Both the position numbers and the translations under genes were made by a program. DNA of 64,000 nt from Longispora sp040681875 (GTDB taxonomy: Bacteria; Actinomycetota; Actinomycetes; Mycobacteriales; Micromonosporaceae), in NCBI RefSeq assembly GCF_040681875.1, contig NZ_JBFAZP010000008.1, positions 310,001-374,000 of the forward strand. The letters run 5' to 3'. Under the pieces are notes generated by a model. That model was not told where the DNA came from and did no database searches. It saw nothing but the letters and a program-made list of their open reading frames with translations. Within the stretch, counting starts at the first letter, position 1, and the number at the start of each line of letters is the position of its first letter. This document shows positions 1 to 7,610 of this stretch, one piece after another.

Positions 1-1
1 C

Positions 2-355
2 GGTGCCGCCAAGGTGCTGCTGTGCTCGGGCAAGGTCTACTACGACCTGCTCCAGGCCCGGACCGACCGGGGGATCACCGACACGGCGATCGTCCGGGTC
101 GAGGAGATCTACCCGCTGCCGGTCGACGAGCTGCGGGCCGCGCTGGCCCCGCACCCGGGCGCGGCGGTCTCCTGGGTCCAGGAGGAGCCGGCCAACCAGG
201 GCGCCTACTCGTTCGTGGCGCTGAACCTGTTCGGCGAGGTGGGCATCAACCCGCGCCGGGTCTCCCGGCCGTCGGCCGCCGCCCCGTCCACGGGCTCCGG
301 CAAGGTCCACGAGGTCGAGCAGGCGGCGCTGATCAACGAGGCCTTCGCCAGCTAG
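2..355 (+). CDS. kgd: C-terminal end of multifunctional 2-oxoglutarate decarboxylase/dehydrogenase E1 (Kgd/SucA type), cut by window edge
   Basis: Only the last 117 residues are present; the reading frame enters from the left edge. The segment has the C-terminal transketolase-like domain signature of 2-oxoglutarate dehydrogenase E1: CSGKVYYDL, VRVEEIYPLP, then WVQEEPANQGAY. In actinobacteria this protein (Kgd) fuses an E2-like succinyltransferase domain to E1 and works in the TCA cycle in the cytoplasm; the fusion cannot be checked here because the N-terminus is outside. The stop TAG is followed after 14 bases by a strong hairpin. The family assignment is firm; the Kgd fusion type is inferred from the lineage. 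Confidence 0.93.
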   Translation, partial: GAAKVLLCSGKVYYDLLQARTDRGITDTAIVRVEEIYPLPVDELRAALAPHPGAAVSWVQEEPANQGAYSFVALNLFGEVGINPRRVSRPSAAAPSTGSGKVHEVEQAALINEAFAS

Positions 356-369
356 GTTCCACGTCTGTT

Positions 370-399
370 CCGGGGAAGTCGTCGCGGCGGCTTCCCCGG
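370..399 (+). terminator. Hairpin between kgd and the small downstream gene
   Basis: CCGGGGAAG pairs perfectly with CTTCCCCGG and the stem extends by three more pairs (one G-T) around a TCGCGG loop. No T-tract follows, as is usual in high-GC actinobacteria. It lies between kgd and the DUF6104 gene, so it may end or attenuate kgd transcription. Confidence 0.6.
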
Positions 400-419
400 C
401 ACTGTTTCCAGGGGGCGTC

Positions 420-599
420 ATGTATTTCACGGACCGGGGTATCGAGGAGCTCGCCGAGCGGCGCGGCGAGGAGACCGTCACGCTCGACTGGCTCGCCGAG
501 CGGATGAAGGAGTTCGTGGACATCAACCCGGACTTCGAGATCCCCGTCGAGCGGCTGGCGACCTGGCTCGCCCGGCTGGACGACGACTTCGAGGAGTAG
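420..599 (+). CDS. Small acidic DUF6104-like protein downstream of kgd
   Basis: A 59-residue protein starting MYFTDRGIEEL and ending DDDFEE. It is strongly acidic, with a predicted helical middle (TLDWLAERMKEFVDINPDFE), and has no signal peptide or membrane segment. The ATG is preceded by a GGGGG ribosome-binding site 4 bases upstream. A small protein of this type sits directly downstream of the Kgd/SucA gene in many actinobacteria (DUF6104); that conserved position is the main argument that it is real. Its function is unknown; a role linked to the 2-oxoglutarate dehydrogenase complex would be speculation. Confidence 0.8.
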   Translation: MYFTDRGIEELAERRGEETVTLDWLAERMKEFVDINPDFEIPVERLATWLARLDDDFEE

Positions 600-635
600 T
601 AGCTTTCGCGTGCTTTGTGCGGTTTGATCTGGTTG

Positions 636-3320
636 ATGCGCCGCACACTGCTCGTCCTGCTCGTCCTCGCCGGGGTGCTGACCGTCGCCCGGGCGGAACC
701 CGTCGCGCGCCGCGCCCCCGGGCCCGAACACCTGGCCGTCGGCGGCCCGGCCCGGACGGGCGTGCTCACCGGGTACCAGATCAGGTCCTCCGCCCTGGTC
801 CCCGTCGGCGGATCCGAGGTGTCGCGGACCGGCTTCGACACCGCCGGCTGGGCCCCGGTGCCCGCCCGCTCGACCGTGTTCGGCGGGCTGCTGGGCACCG
901 GCGCGTACCCCGACCCGTTCCACTCCACCGCCATGGCCGCCGTGGACCCGGCCGCGTTCGCCGTGCCGTGGTGGTTCCGCGCGGACTTCCCGGTCGCCCC
1001 GGACGCCGGGGAGCACACGGCCCTGGAGTTCAGCGGGGTGCTGTCCCGGGCCGAGGTGTGGGTGAACGGCACCCGGGTGGCCGGCGCGGACACCGTCGTC
1101 GGCATGTACCCGACCTACGAGTTCGACCTGTCCGCCCTGGTCCGGCCGGGGGTGAACACCCTGGCGTTCCTGGTGCACCCCAACGACCCGGCGCGCGACC
1201 TGACCACCGGCTGGATCGACTGGAACCCGGCCCCGCCCGACCGGAACATGGGCCTGGTCGGGGACGTGACCATCCGGCAGTCGGGCCCGGTGGCGCTGCG
1301 CGGCGCGCGGGTGCTCACCCGGCTGGAGCTGCCCGGCCGGGACCACGCTGACCTCACCGCGAAGGTCGAGGCCCGCAACAACTCCGACCGGCCGGTACTG
1401 GCGGCCCTCACCGGGTACGCGGGCCCGGTCCCGCTGAACGCCACCGTGGCCCTGGCTCCGCGCGAGACCCGGACGGTGACGTTCGAGCGGGCCACCGTGG
1501 TCCAGCCCCGGGTGTGGTGGCCGGCGGGGATGGGGGAGCAGCACCGGTACGAGCTGCTGGTCGACGCGACGGTGGCCGGCCGGTACTCCGACGGGGCCCG
1601 CGACCGGTTCGGGGTCCGGGGCGTCACCACGAGGGTCGACGACGACGACATCCGGCACTACGCGATCAACGGCCGGCCGCTGGTGATCCGGGGCGCGGGC
1701 TGGTCGCCGGACCTGTTCCTCCGCGACGACCCGGCCGGGCTCGCCCCCCGGCTGGCGGCGGCCCTGGACCTGGGGCTCAACACGCTCCGCCTGGAGGGCC
1801 GGCTCGGCAACGACGACCTGTACGAGGAGGCCGACCGGCTCGGCCTGCTGCTGCTCCCCGGCTGGGAGTGCTGCGGCAGGTGGGAGGACCCGGAGAGCTG
1901 GACGGCGGAGGACCACGCGGTGGCGCGCGCCTCGATGGCCGGGGTCGCCGCCCGGCTGCGCAACCACCCGAGCGTGCTGTCGTTCCTGATCGGCAGCGAC
2001 GAGGCCCCGCCGGAGCGGATCGCGGGGGAGTACCTGGCCGCGCTGGGCGCCGCCGACTGGCCGACCCCGGTGCTGTCCTCGGCGTCCGGGGCCGAGAGCC
2101 CGGGGACGGGGCCGCCGGGGCTGCGGATGACCGGGCCGTACGACTGGGTGCCGCCCGGCTACTGGTACGCCAAGCGGGACGGCGGCGCGTGGGGCTTCAA
2201 CGCGGAGACCAGCGCGGGGGCGGCACTGCCCAGTATGGACACCCTGCGCGCGATGTCGACTCGTGAGGAGCTGGACCGGCTGTGGCGCGAACCGGACGCG
2301 CCCGTGTACCGGGCCGGCACCCAGGGGTTCGCCGACCTGCGGATCTTCCACGCGGCGCTCGCGGGGCGGTACGGGCCGCCGACCGGGCTGGAGGACTACG
2401 TCGGCAAGGCGCACCTGGCCCAGTTCGAGGCCGTCCGGGCGCAGTTCGAGGCGTACGCGCGCAACTCCGCCGACGCCGAGCGCCCCGCGACGGGGCAGAT
2501 CTACTGGAACCTGACCGCCGCCTGGCCCTCGATGCACTGGCAGCTGTTCGACAGCTCGCTGGACCCGACGGCCGGCTACCACGCGGCGAAGCGGGCGCAC
2601 GAGCCGCTGCACGTGCAGTACTCCTACGACGACCGGTCCGTGGTGCTCGTCCGCCGGGGCCGGGACCTGTCCGGGCTGACCGTGCGCGCCGAGCTGTTCG
2701 GGCTGGACGGCCGCCGCCTCGACGGCGAGGAGTACACCGATGTCACCGCCGAGGGCGGCAACCGGGGCGGCACGGTCGGTGTGACCCGGCTCGGCACGGT
2801 CGCGGTCCCCGACGCGCCCACCTATCTGCTCAGGCTGGTCGCCACCGACGCGAAGGGCAGAGAACGCAGCCGCAACGTGTACTGGCTCTCCGCCGCCCCC
2901 GACGTCCTCGACTACCCGGCGACCAGCTACATCACCACCCCGACGTCCTCCTACGCCGACCTGACCGGCCTGGCCGGGATGGCCCGCGCGGAGGTGGCGG
3001 CCGCGTACTCGTCGGAGGTCCGGTCGAACGGCGACACCGTGACGACGGTGACCCTGAGCAACACCTCGCAGGTGCCGGCGTTGCAGGTCGGCGCCCGGGT
3101 GCTCGGGGCGGACGGCCGGCCGGTGCTGCCGGTCCGGTGGTCGGACAATCTGGTGTGCCTGTGGCCGGGGGAGTCGGTGACCCTGCGGGCGACGCACCGG
3201 GCGGCCGGGGCGGTGACGGTCCGGGTCGAGGGCTGGAACGTGACGTCCGGGCCGGCCGCGCCCGGGCCGGCACCGGCCCCCGGGCGTGATCCGGGGCAGG
3301 GGCGGCCCTACGGGCGGTAG
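636..3320 (+). CDS. Secreted glycoside hydrolase family 2 enzyme, exo-beta-D-glucosaminidase-like
   Basis: An 894-residue protein with an N-terminal signal peptide (MRRTLLVLLVLAGVLTVARA). It then has the GH2 layout: a jelly-roll sugar-binding domain (about 60-220), an immunoglobulin-like domain (about 225-335), a TIM barrel (about 340-650) and C-terminal beta domains. In the chitosan-degrading subfamily (CsxA type) the acid/base is an Asp in an IGSD motif and the nucleophile a Glu in FN(S/A)ETSAG. Both are visible here, at about D455 (FLIGSDEAPP) and E524 (GFNAETSAG), 69 residues apart. This suggests release of glucosamine from chitosan ends outside the cell. ATG 636 was chosen because it begins the signal peptide. 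A mannosidase-type activity is the main alternative. Confidence 0.85.
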   Translation: MRRTLLVLLVLAGVLTVARAEPVARRAPGPEHLAVGGPARTGVLTGYQIRSSALVPVGGSEVSRTGFDTAGWAPVPARSTVFGGLLGTGAYPDPFHSTAMAAVDPAAFAVPWWFRADFPVAPDAGEHTALEFSGVLSRAEVWVNGTRVAGADTVVGMYPTYEFDLSALVRPGVNTLAFLVHPNDPARDLTTGWIDWNPAPPDRNMGLVGDVTIRQSGPVALRGARVLTRLELPGRDHADLTAKVEARNNSDRPVLAALTGYAGPVPLNATVALAPRETRTVTFERATVVQPRVWWPAGMGEQHRYELLVDATVAGRYSDGARDRFGVRGVTTRVDDDDIRHYAINGRPLVIRGAGWSPDLFLRDDPAGLAPRLAAALDLGLNTLRLEGRLGNDDLYEEADRLGLLLLPGWECCGRWEDPESWTAEDHAVARASMAGVAARLRNHPSVLSFLIGSDEAPPERIAGEYLAALGAADWPTPVLSSASGAESPGTGPPGLRMTGPYDWVPPGYWYAKRDGGAWGFNAETSAGAALPSMDTLRAMSTREELDRLWREPDAPVYRAGTQGFADLRIFHAALAGRYGPPTGLEDYVGKAHLAQFEAVRAQFEAYARNSADAERPATGQIYWNLTAAWPSMHWQLFDSSLDPTAGYHAAKRAHEPLHVQYSYDDRSVVLVRRGRDLSGLTVRAELFGLDGRRLDGEEYTDVTAEGGNRGGTVGVTRLGTVAVPDAPTYLLRLVATDAKGRERSRNVYWLSAAPDVLDYPATSYITTPTSSYADLTGLAGMARAEVAAAYSSEVRSNGDTVTTVTLSNTSQVPALQVGARVLGADGRPVLPVRWSDNLVCLWPGESVTLRATHRAAGAVTVRVEGWNVTSGPAAPGPAPAPGRDPGQGRPYGR

Positions 3321-3350
3321 CCGGGCTCACCCGGGCCCGGGTGAGCCCGG
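3321..3350. terminator. Perfect 30-bp palindrome between convergent genes
   Basis: Immediately after the GH2 stop codon, CCGGGCTCACCCGGG is followed by its exact reverse complement with no spacer. It lies between the convergent GH2 and aldo/keto reductase genes and can act as a terminator for either strand. There is no T-tract. Confidence 0.65.
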
Positions 3351-3417
3351 GCCACGGCGGGCCCGTGGGTGCCATGGCAGGCCCGGCAGGCCGTGGGCGG
3401 CCCTCCAGCCCCGCCAC

Positions 3418-4413
3418 CTACCGCTCGCTGTCCAGATGCGCCATCATCGGCGCCGCATACCGGTCCCCGGCCGCCGCCCCCGCCGGCACCGCCGCCTCGA
3501 TCGCGGCCAGGTCCCCGGCGTCCAGCACCACGTCCAGCGCCCCGAGCGCCTCGGCCAACCGGACCCGGGTCCGGGCCCCGACCAGCGGCACGATGTCCGC
3601 GCCCCGGGCGAGCACCCACCCGATGGCCAGCTGCGCCACGGACACGCCCTTCGCGGCGGCCACCGTCCGCAGCGTCTCCACGAGCCGCAGGTTGGTCTCC
3701 AGGTTCGACCCGCTGAACCGGGGGCTGTGGCCCCGGAAGTCGTTGGCGGCCAGCGACCGGTCGGGGGTCCAGTGCCCGCTGATCAGGCCCCGGGACAGCA
3801 CCCCGTACGCGGTGACGGCGATGCCCAGCTCCCGGATCACCGGCAGGATCCTCTCCTCGATCCCCCGCGAGATCAGCGAGTACTCGATCTGCAGGTCGGT
3901 CACCGGGTGCACGGCGTGCGCGCGCCGGATCGTGTCGGGGCCGGCCTCGGACAGGCCGACGTGCCGCACGTACCCCGCGTCGATCAGGTCCTTGATCGCG
4001 CCCACCGTGTCCTCGATCGGAACGTCCGGGTCGACCCGGGACAGCCGGTACACGTCGAGGTGGTCGACCCCGAGCCGCCGCAGGCTGTAGGTGGCGAAGT
4101 TCTTCACCGCCGCCGGCCGGCCGTCGTAGCCGAGGAACGCCCCGTCGGGTCCGCGCAGCGCGCCGAACTTCACGCTCAGGGTGACCCGGTCGCGGTCGCG
4201 GGTGGCCAGCGCCTCGCGGACCAGCAGCTCGTTGTGGCCCATGCCGTAGAAGTCGCCGGTGTCGAGCAGGGTGATCCCGGCGTCGAGGGCGGCGTGCACG
4301 GTGGCGACGCTCTCGGCCCGGTCGGACGGCCCGTACAGGTCGGACATGCCCATCGTGCCGAGGCCGAGGGCGGAGACGGTCGGGCCGGTGGTGCCCAGGG
4401 TTCGCGTGTTCAT
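3418..4413 (-). CDS. Aldo/keto reductase
   Basis: A 331-residue NADPH-dependent oxidoreductase of the AKR superfamily, cytoplasmic, (alpha/beta)8 barrel. Visible family motifs are the N-terminal LGTTGPTVSALGLGTMGMSDLYG and the catalytic residues D51, Y56 (DTGDFYG) and K82 (LSVKFG). The fourth residue of the usual Asp-Tyr-Lys-His tetrad, normally a His in a LH(R/W)xDP segment, is replaced by Ser (S125 in DVYRLSRVDP), so substrate preference may differ. ATG 4413 starts the conserved N-terminus. The gene is divergent from an MmyB-like regulator with a clear palindrome between them, a common regulator-reductase pairing. The substrate is unknown. Confidence 0.92.
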   Translation of the reverse strand: MNTRTLGTTGPTVSALGLGTMGMSDLYGPSDRAESVATVHAALDAGITLLDTGDFYGMGHNELLVREALATRDRDRVTLSVKFGALRGPDGAFLGYDGRPAAVKNFATYSLRRLGVDHLDVYRLSRVDPDVPIEDTVGAIKDLIDAGYVRHVGLSEAGPDTIRRAHAVHPVTDLQIEYSLISRGIEERILPVIRELGIAVTAYGVLSRGLISGHWTPDRSLAANDFRGHSPRFSGSNLETNLRLVETLRTVAAAKGVSVAQLAIGWVLARGADIVPLVGARTRVRLAEALGALDVVLDAGDLAAIEAAVPAGAAAGDRYAAPMMAHLDSER

Positions 4414-4460
4414 GGCACCCAGCCTGCGGCGGCCGGGGCGGGGGCGGGAGAGACCCGTGG

Positions 4461-4485
4461 AGCCTGGGACCGACGATCCCAGGCT
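4461..4485. promoter_or_regulatory. Operator-like palindrome between reductase and XRE regulator
   Basis: AGCCTGGGA - 7 bases - TCCCAGGCT is a perfect inverted repeat with 9-bp arms. It lies in the 103-bp gap between the divergent start codons, 48 bp from the reductase start and 31 bp from the regulator start. It is the obvious candidate binding site for the adjacent XRE regulator. Confidence 0.65.
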
Positions 4486-4516
4486 GGGCCCACGGGGCTG
4501 GGGCATGCTGGGAGCC

Positions 4517-5389
4517 ATGGACCGCGTCGAGTTCGCCCACTTCCTGCGCGCCCGCCGGGCCCGGATCACCCCGGCCGACGTCGGGCTGCCCGCCGGGGCG
4601 CGCCGCCGGACCCCGGGGCTGCGCCGGGAGGAGGTCGCCCAGCTCGCCGGCATGTCCGCCGACTACTACATCCGGCTCGAACAGGGCCGGGGCCCGCACC
4701 CGTCGACCCAGTTGCTGAACGCGCTGGCCCGGGCGCTGCGGCTCACGTCCGACGAGCGCGACCACCTGTACCACCTGGCCGACCAGCCGCCGCCGGTCCC
4801 GAACCACCCGACCGGGCACGTGAGGCCGGCGCTGCTCAAGCTGCTGGACCGGCTGACCGACACCCCGGCCCAGGTGCTGTCCGACCTGGGCGGGATCCTG
4901 GCCCAGAACCCGCTGGCCTCGGCCCTGTTCCGGGGCACCCTGGGCCGCAACATCATCTGGGAGTGGTTCGCGCGCCCGGAGACCCGGGAGCTGTTCCCGG
5001 TGGAGGAGCGCGCGCACCACGCCCGGGCGCACGTGGCGCACCTGCGGGCCACGGCGGGCCGGCGGCGGTCCCCGGAGGTGACCGACCTGGTGGCCCGGCT
5101 GCTGGCGGTCAGCGACGAGTTCCGGGCCCTCTGGGACGCGCACGAGGTCGCGGTGCGCCGGGCCGACACGAAGACGGTGCTGCACCCCACCGTCGGCCGG
5201 ATCGAGCTGGACTGCGAGGAACTGCTCACCCCGGAGCACGACCAGACCCTGCTGCTGTACAGCCCCCGGCCGGGGACGGACGCCGCGCAGAAGTTGGAAC
5301 TGCTCCGGGTGGTCGGTACCCAGGACCTGGGTGGCTCTCAGGAAACTCTCAGCCTGTTCTCAGCCGGGGTCGAGCCGCGCCCGGAATGA
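4517..5389 (+). CDS. MmyB-like XRE-family transcriptional regulator
   Basis: A 290-residue DNA-binding protein. The N-terminal helix-turn-helix has the typical series FLRARRARITPADVGL, TPGLRREEVAQLAGMSADYYIRLEQGR (about residues 10-60). The rest is the MmyB-like ligand-binding domain (PAS-like; reported in the family to bind fatty acids), with the recognisable LASALFRG and EWFARPETRELFP stretches. Such regulators usually sit divergently beside a short-chain dehydrogenase or aldo/keto reductase and repress it, exactly the arrangement here. The stop codon is only 7 bases from the next start, and its last 60 bases carry the repeat box of the downstream two-component operon. A start 12 bases upstream (ATG 4505) is possible. 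Confidence 0.9.
   Translation: MDRVEFAHFLRARRARITPADVGLPAGARRRTPGLRREEVAQLAGMSADYYIRLEQGRGPHPSTQLLNALARALRLTSDERDHLYHLADQPPPVPNHPTGHVRPALLKLLDRLTDTPAQVLSDLGGILAQNPLASALFRGTLGRNIIWEWFARPETRELFPVEERAHHARAHVAHLRATAGRRRSPEVTDLVARLLAVSDEFRALWDAHEVAVRRADTKTVLHPTVGRIELDCEELLTPEHDQTLLLYSPRPGTDAAQKLELLRVVGTQDLGGSQETLSLFSAGVEPRPE
5336..5363 (+). promoter_or_regulatory. Three TCTCAG direct repeats at exact 11-bp spacing (OmpR-type response regulator box)
   Basis: TCTCAG occurs at 5336, 5347 and 5358, one DNA turn apart, inside the 3' end of the XRE gene and upstream of the response regulator. The last repeat ends 21 bp before a -10-like AATGAT (5385-5390), which is followed after 6 nt by the ATG. The same architecture is present before the HtrA gene. 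11-bp direct repeats are the usual target of OmpR/PhoB-family regulators, so autoregulation is inferred. Confidence 0.72.
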
Positions 5390-5396
5390 TGGGTGT

Positions 5397-6089
5397 ATGA
5401 CCACGCCGGAGGCCCGCCTGCTCGTCGTCGAGGACGACCCGAACATCGTCGAGCTGCTGTCCGCCAGCCTGCGGTACGCGGGCTTCGACGTGGCCACCGC
5501 CATGAGCGGGGCCGACGCGATCACCACGGCCGGCGAGCACCGCCCCGACCTGGTGGTCCTCGACGTGATGCTCCCCGACTACGACGGCTTCGAGGTCATC
5601 CGGCGGATGCGCGCCGACGGCCGCCGGGTGCCGGTGGTGTTCCTGACCGCGCGGGACAACACCGACGACAAGATCCGCGGCCTGACCCTCGGCGGCGACG
5701 ACTACGTGACGAAGCCGTTCAGCCTGGAGGAGCTCACCGCCCGGATCCGCGCCGTGCTGCGCCGGACCCAGGGCGCGGGTCCGACCGGCCGGCTGAGCTT
5801 CGGTGACCTGGAACTCGACGAGGAGACCCACGAGGTGTACCGGGCGGGCCAGCGCGTCTCGCTGTCCCCGACGGAGTTCAAGCTCCTGCGGTACCTCATG
5901 ATCAACTCTGGTCGGGTGCTGTCCAAGCGGCAGATCCTCGAACACGTGTGGAACTACGACTTCCGCGGCGAGGACAACATCGTCGAGTCGTACATGTCCT
6001 ACCTGCGCCGCAAGATCGACACGACGGAGCCCCGGATCCTGCACACGATCCGCGGCGTGGGGTACGTGCTGCGGACCTCCGATGCTTGA
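5397..6089 (+). CDS. OmpR-family response regulator, MprA-like
   Basis: A 230-residue two-component response regulator. Receiver domain residues 7-120: acidic pocket E12-D13-D14, phosphoacceptor D56 (VVLDVMLPDYDG), T84, K106 (VTKPF). The winged-helix DNA-binding domain covers about 135-228 and ends VWNYDFRGEDNIVESYMSYLRRKID...IRGVGYVLR. The gene overlaps the histidine kinase start by 8 bp and the HtrA protease gene follows, the order of mprA-mprB-pepD in mycobacteria (envelope stress). The upstream three-repeat box suggests it activates itself. The start is ATG 5397, at leaderless distance from a -10-like hexamer. Confidence 0.95.
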   Translation: MTTPEARLLVVEDDPNIVELLSASLRYAGFDVATAMSGADAITTAGEHRPDLVVLDVMLPDYDGFEVIRRMRADGRRVPVVFLTARDNTDDKIRGLTLGGDDYVTKPFSLEELTARIRAVLRRTQGAGPTGRLSFGDLELDEETHEVYRAGQRVSLSPTEFKLLRYLMINSGRVLSKRQILEHVWNYDFRGEDNIVESYMSYLRRKIDTTEPRILHTIRGVGYVLRTSDA

Positions 6090-7518
6090 GCGCGTCCCGC
6101 TGCGCGTCAAGCTCGTCGCCGCCGTCCTCGGCCTGGTCGCCGCGGCGCTGCTCGTGATGGGCGTCGCCACCGTGACGGCCCTGCGCGGCTACCTCCTCGA
6201 CCGGGTCGACACCCAGCTCAAGTCCGTCGCGGACCCGATCGACACCCAGGTCCGGCGCGGGGCGACGAAGCTGGGCTTCGACCCGCCGAGCGGGGTCCAG
6301 TCGTCGTTCTCGGTGCCGAACCCGTTCGTCGTGCAGCTGCGCGGGCCGGAGGGCAACGTGCTCGCCGAGTACCCGAGTGACCTGGACGTCGACGAGGGCC
6401 CCCGGCTCACCGCCGCCGACCTGGCCCGGCAGGACTACTTCATCGTCGACGGCTACGGCAGCCGCTGGCGGGTCGTCGTCGTGTCCGGCCCGGACCCCGG
6501 TCAGCGGGTCGTGATCGCCTCGACCCTGTCCGACCTGGACAACGCGGTCGCCCGGCTGATCTGGCTGGACCTGTTCGTCGGTACGGCGGTGCTGATGCTC
6601 GTCGCCCTGATCGGCGTCACCGTGGTCCGCCGGAGCCTGCGCCCGCTCGTCGAGATCGAGCGCACCGCCGGGGCCATCGCCGGCGGCGACCTCAGCCAGC
6701 GGGTGCCCGAACGCGACCCGGGCACCGAGATCGGCCGCCTCGGCCGCGCCCTGAACGGCATGCTCGCCCAGATCGAGACGGCCTTCGCGGCCCGGGCGGC
6801 CTCGGAGCACCGGGCGCTGCGCTCGGAGGACCGGATGCGCCGGTTCGTGGCCGACGCCTCGCACGAGCTGCGCACCCCGCTGACCACGATCCGGGGCTTC
6901 GCGGAGCTGTACCGCCAGGGTGCCGGCGAGCCCGTCCAGGTCGTCAAGCGGATCGAGGACGAGGCCGCCCGGATGGGCCTGCTCGTCGAGGACCTGCTGC
7001 TCCTGGCCCGGCTCGACCAGCAGCGGCCCCTGGCGCGGGAGCCCGTGCACCTCGACGTCCTGGTGGCCGACGCCGCCGAGGGTGCCCGCGCGCAGGCCCC
7101 GGACCGGGAGATCCTCCTGATGGTGGCGCCGGCCGCGTCCCCGGTGGTCGTGACCGGCGACGAGTCCCGGCTGCGCCAGGTGATCGGCAACCTGGTGACC
7201 AACGCGTTGACCCACACCCCGGCCGGCTCCCCGGTGGCGGTCCGGCTCTCGACGGCGGACGGCCAGGCGGTCGTGGAGGTCGCCGACCGTGGCCCCGGCC
7301 TCACCCCGGAGCAGGGCGAACGCGTCTTCGAACGGTTCTACCGCGCGGACCCGGCCCGGAGCCGGCGGAGCGGGAGCACGGGCACCGGCCTGGGGCTGGC
7401 GATCGTCGCGGCCATCGTCGCCGCGCACAGCGGCACGGTCGAGGTGTCCTCGGCGGCGGGGGAGGGCGCGACGTTCAGGGTCCGGCTGCCGCTGGCCCCG
7501 CCCGACAGTACCGAATAG
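6082..7518 (+). CDS. Membrane sensor histidine kinase, MprB-like
   Basis: A 478-residue partner of the preceding regulator. Order: a first membrane helix (about 9-33), an extracytoplasmic sensor region of about 125 residues, a second helix (about 162-184), HAMP (about 185-240), HisKA with phospho-acceptor H261 (FVADASHELRTPL), then the ATPase domain with N box (NLVTNALTHTP), DRGPGL, ERFYRADPARSR and GTGLGLAIV. Its ATG lies inside the last codons of the regulator gene, so translation is coupled. By analogy with MprB it would sense envelope stress, possibly through the neighbouring HtrA protease; that link is inference. Confidence 0.95.
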   Translation: MLERVPLRVKLVAAVLGLVAAALLVMGVATVTALRGYLLDRVDTQLKSVADPIDTQVRRGATKLGFDPPSGVQSSFSVPNPFVVQLRGPEGNVLAEYPSDLDVDEGPRLTAADLARQDYFIVDGYGSRWRVVVVSGPDPGQRVVIASTLSDLDNAVARLIWLDLFVGTAVLMLVALIGVTVVRRSLRPLVEIERTAGAIAGGDLSQRVPERDPGTEIGRLGRALNGMLAQIETAFAARAASEHRALRSEDRMRRFVADASHELRTPLTTIRGFAELYRQGAGEPVQVVKRIEDEAARMGLLVEDLLLLARLDQQRPLAREPVHLDVLVADAAEGARAQAPDREILLMVAPAASPVVVTGDESRLRQVIGNLVTNALTHTPAGSPVAVRLSTADGQAVVEVADRGPGLTPEQGERVFERFYRADPARSRRSGSTGTGLGLAIVAAIVAAHSGTVEVSSAAGEGATFRVRLPLAPPDSTE

Positions 7519-7548
7519 CTCAAAAGCACTGAAAAGGGTTTAAAGCGC

Positions 7549-7576
7549 TCCCAGGAAACTTTCAGCTGGGGCCCAG
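7549..7576 (+). promoter_or_regulatory. Three 11-bp-spaced repeats upstream of the HtrA gene
   Basis: TCCCAG (7549), TTTCAG (7560) and GCCCAG (7571) match the TCTCAG triplet before the response regulator, including the shared CAGGAAACT stretch between repeats one and two. The last repeat is again 21 bp before a -10-like hexamer (CAGAGT, 7598-7603), with the ATG 7 nt further on. This strongly suggests that the neighbouring regulator controls the protease. Confidence 0.7.
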
Positions 7577-7610
7577 GGGGATTCAAGCTTCGGAAGGCAG
7601 AGTGGTTTCC

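Noticed and set aside
333..3197. Very long antisense open frames (for example opposite GH2, lysX, hutH and the subtilase)
   Set aside because: High GC removes stop codons on the opposite strand; these frames are rich in Arg, Gly, Pro and Ala, lack domains and lie opposite well-supported genes.
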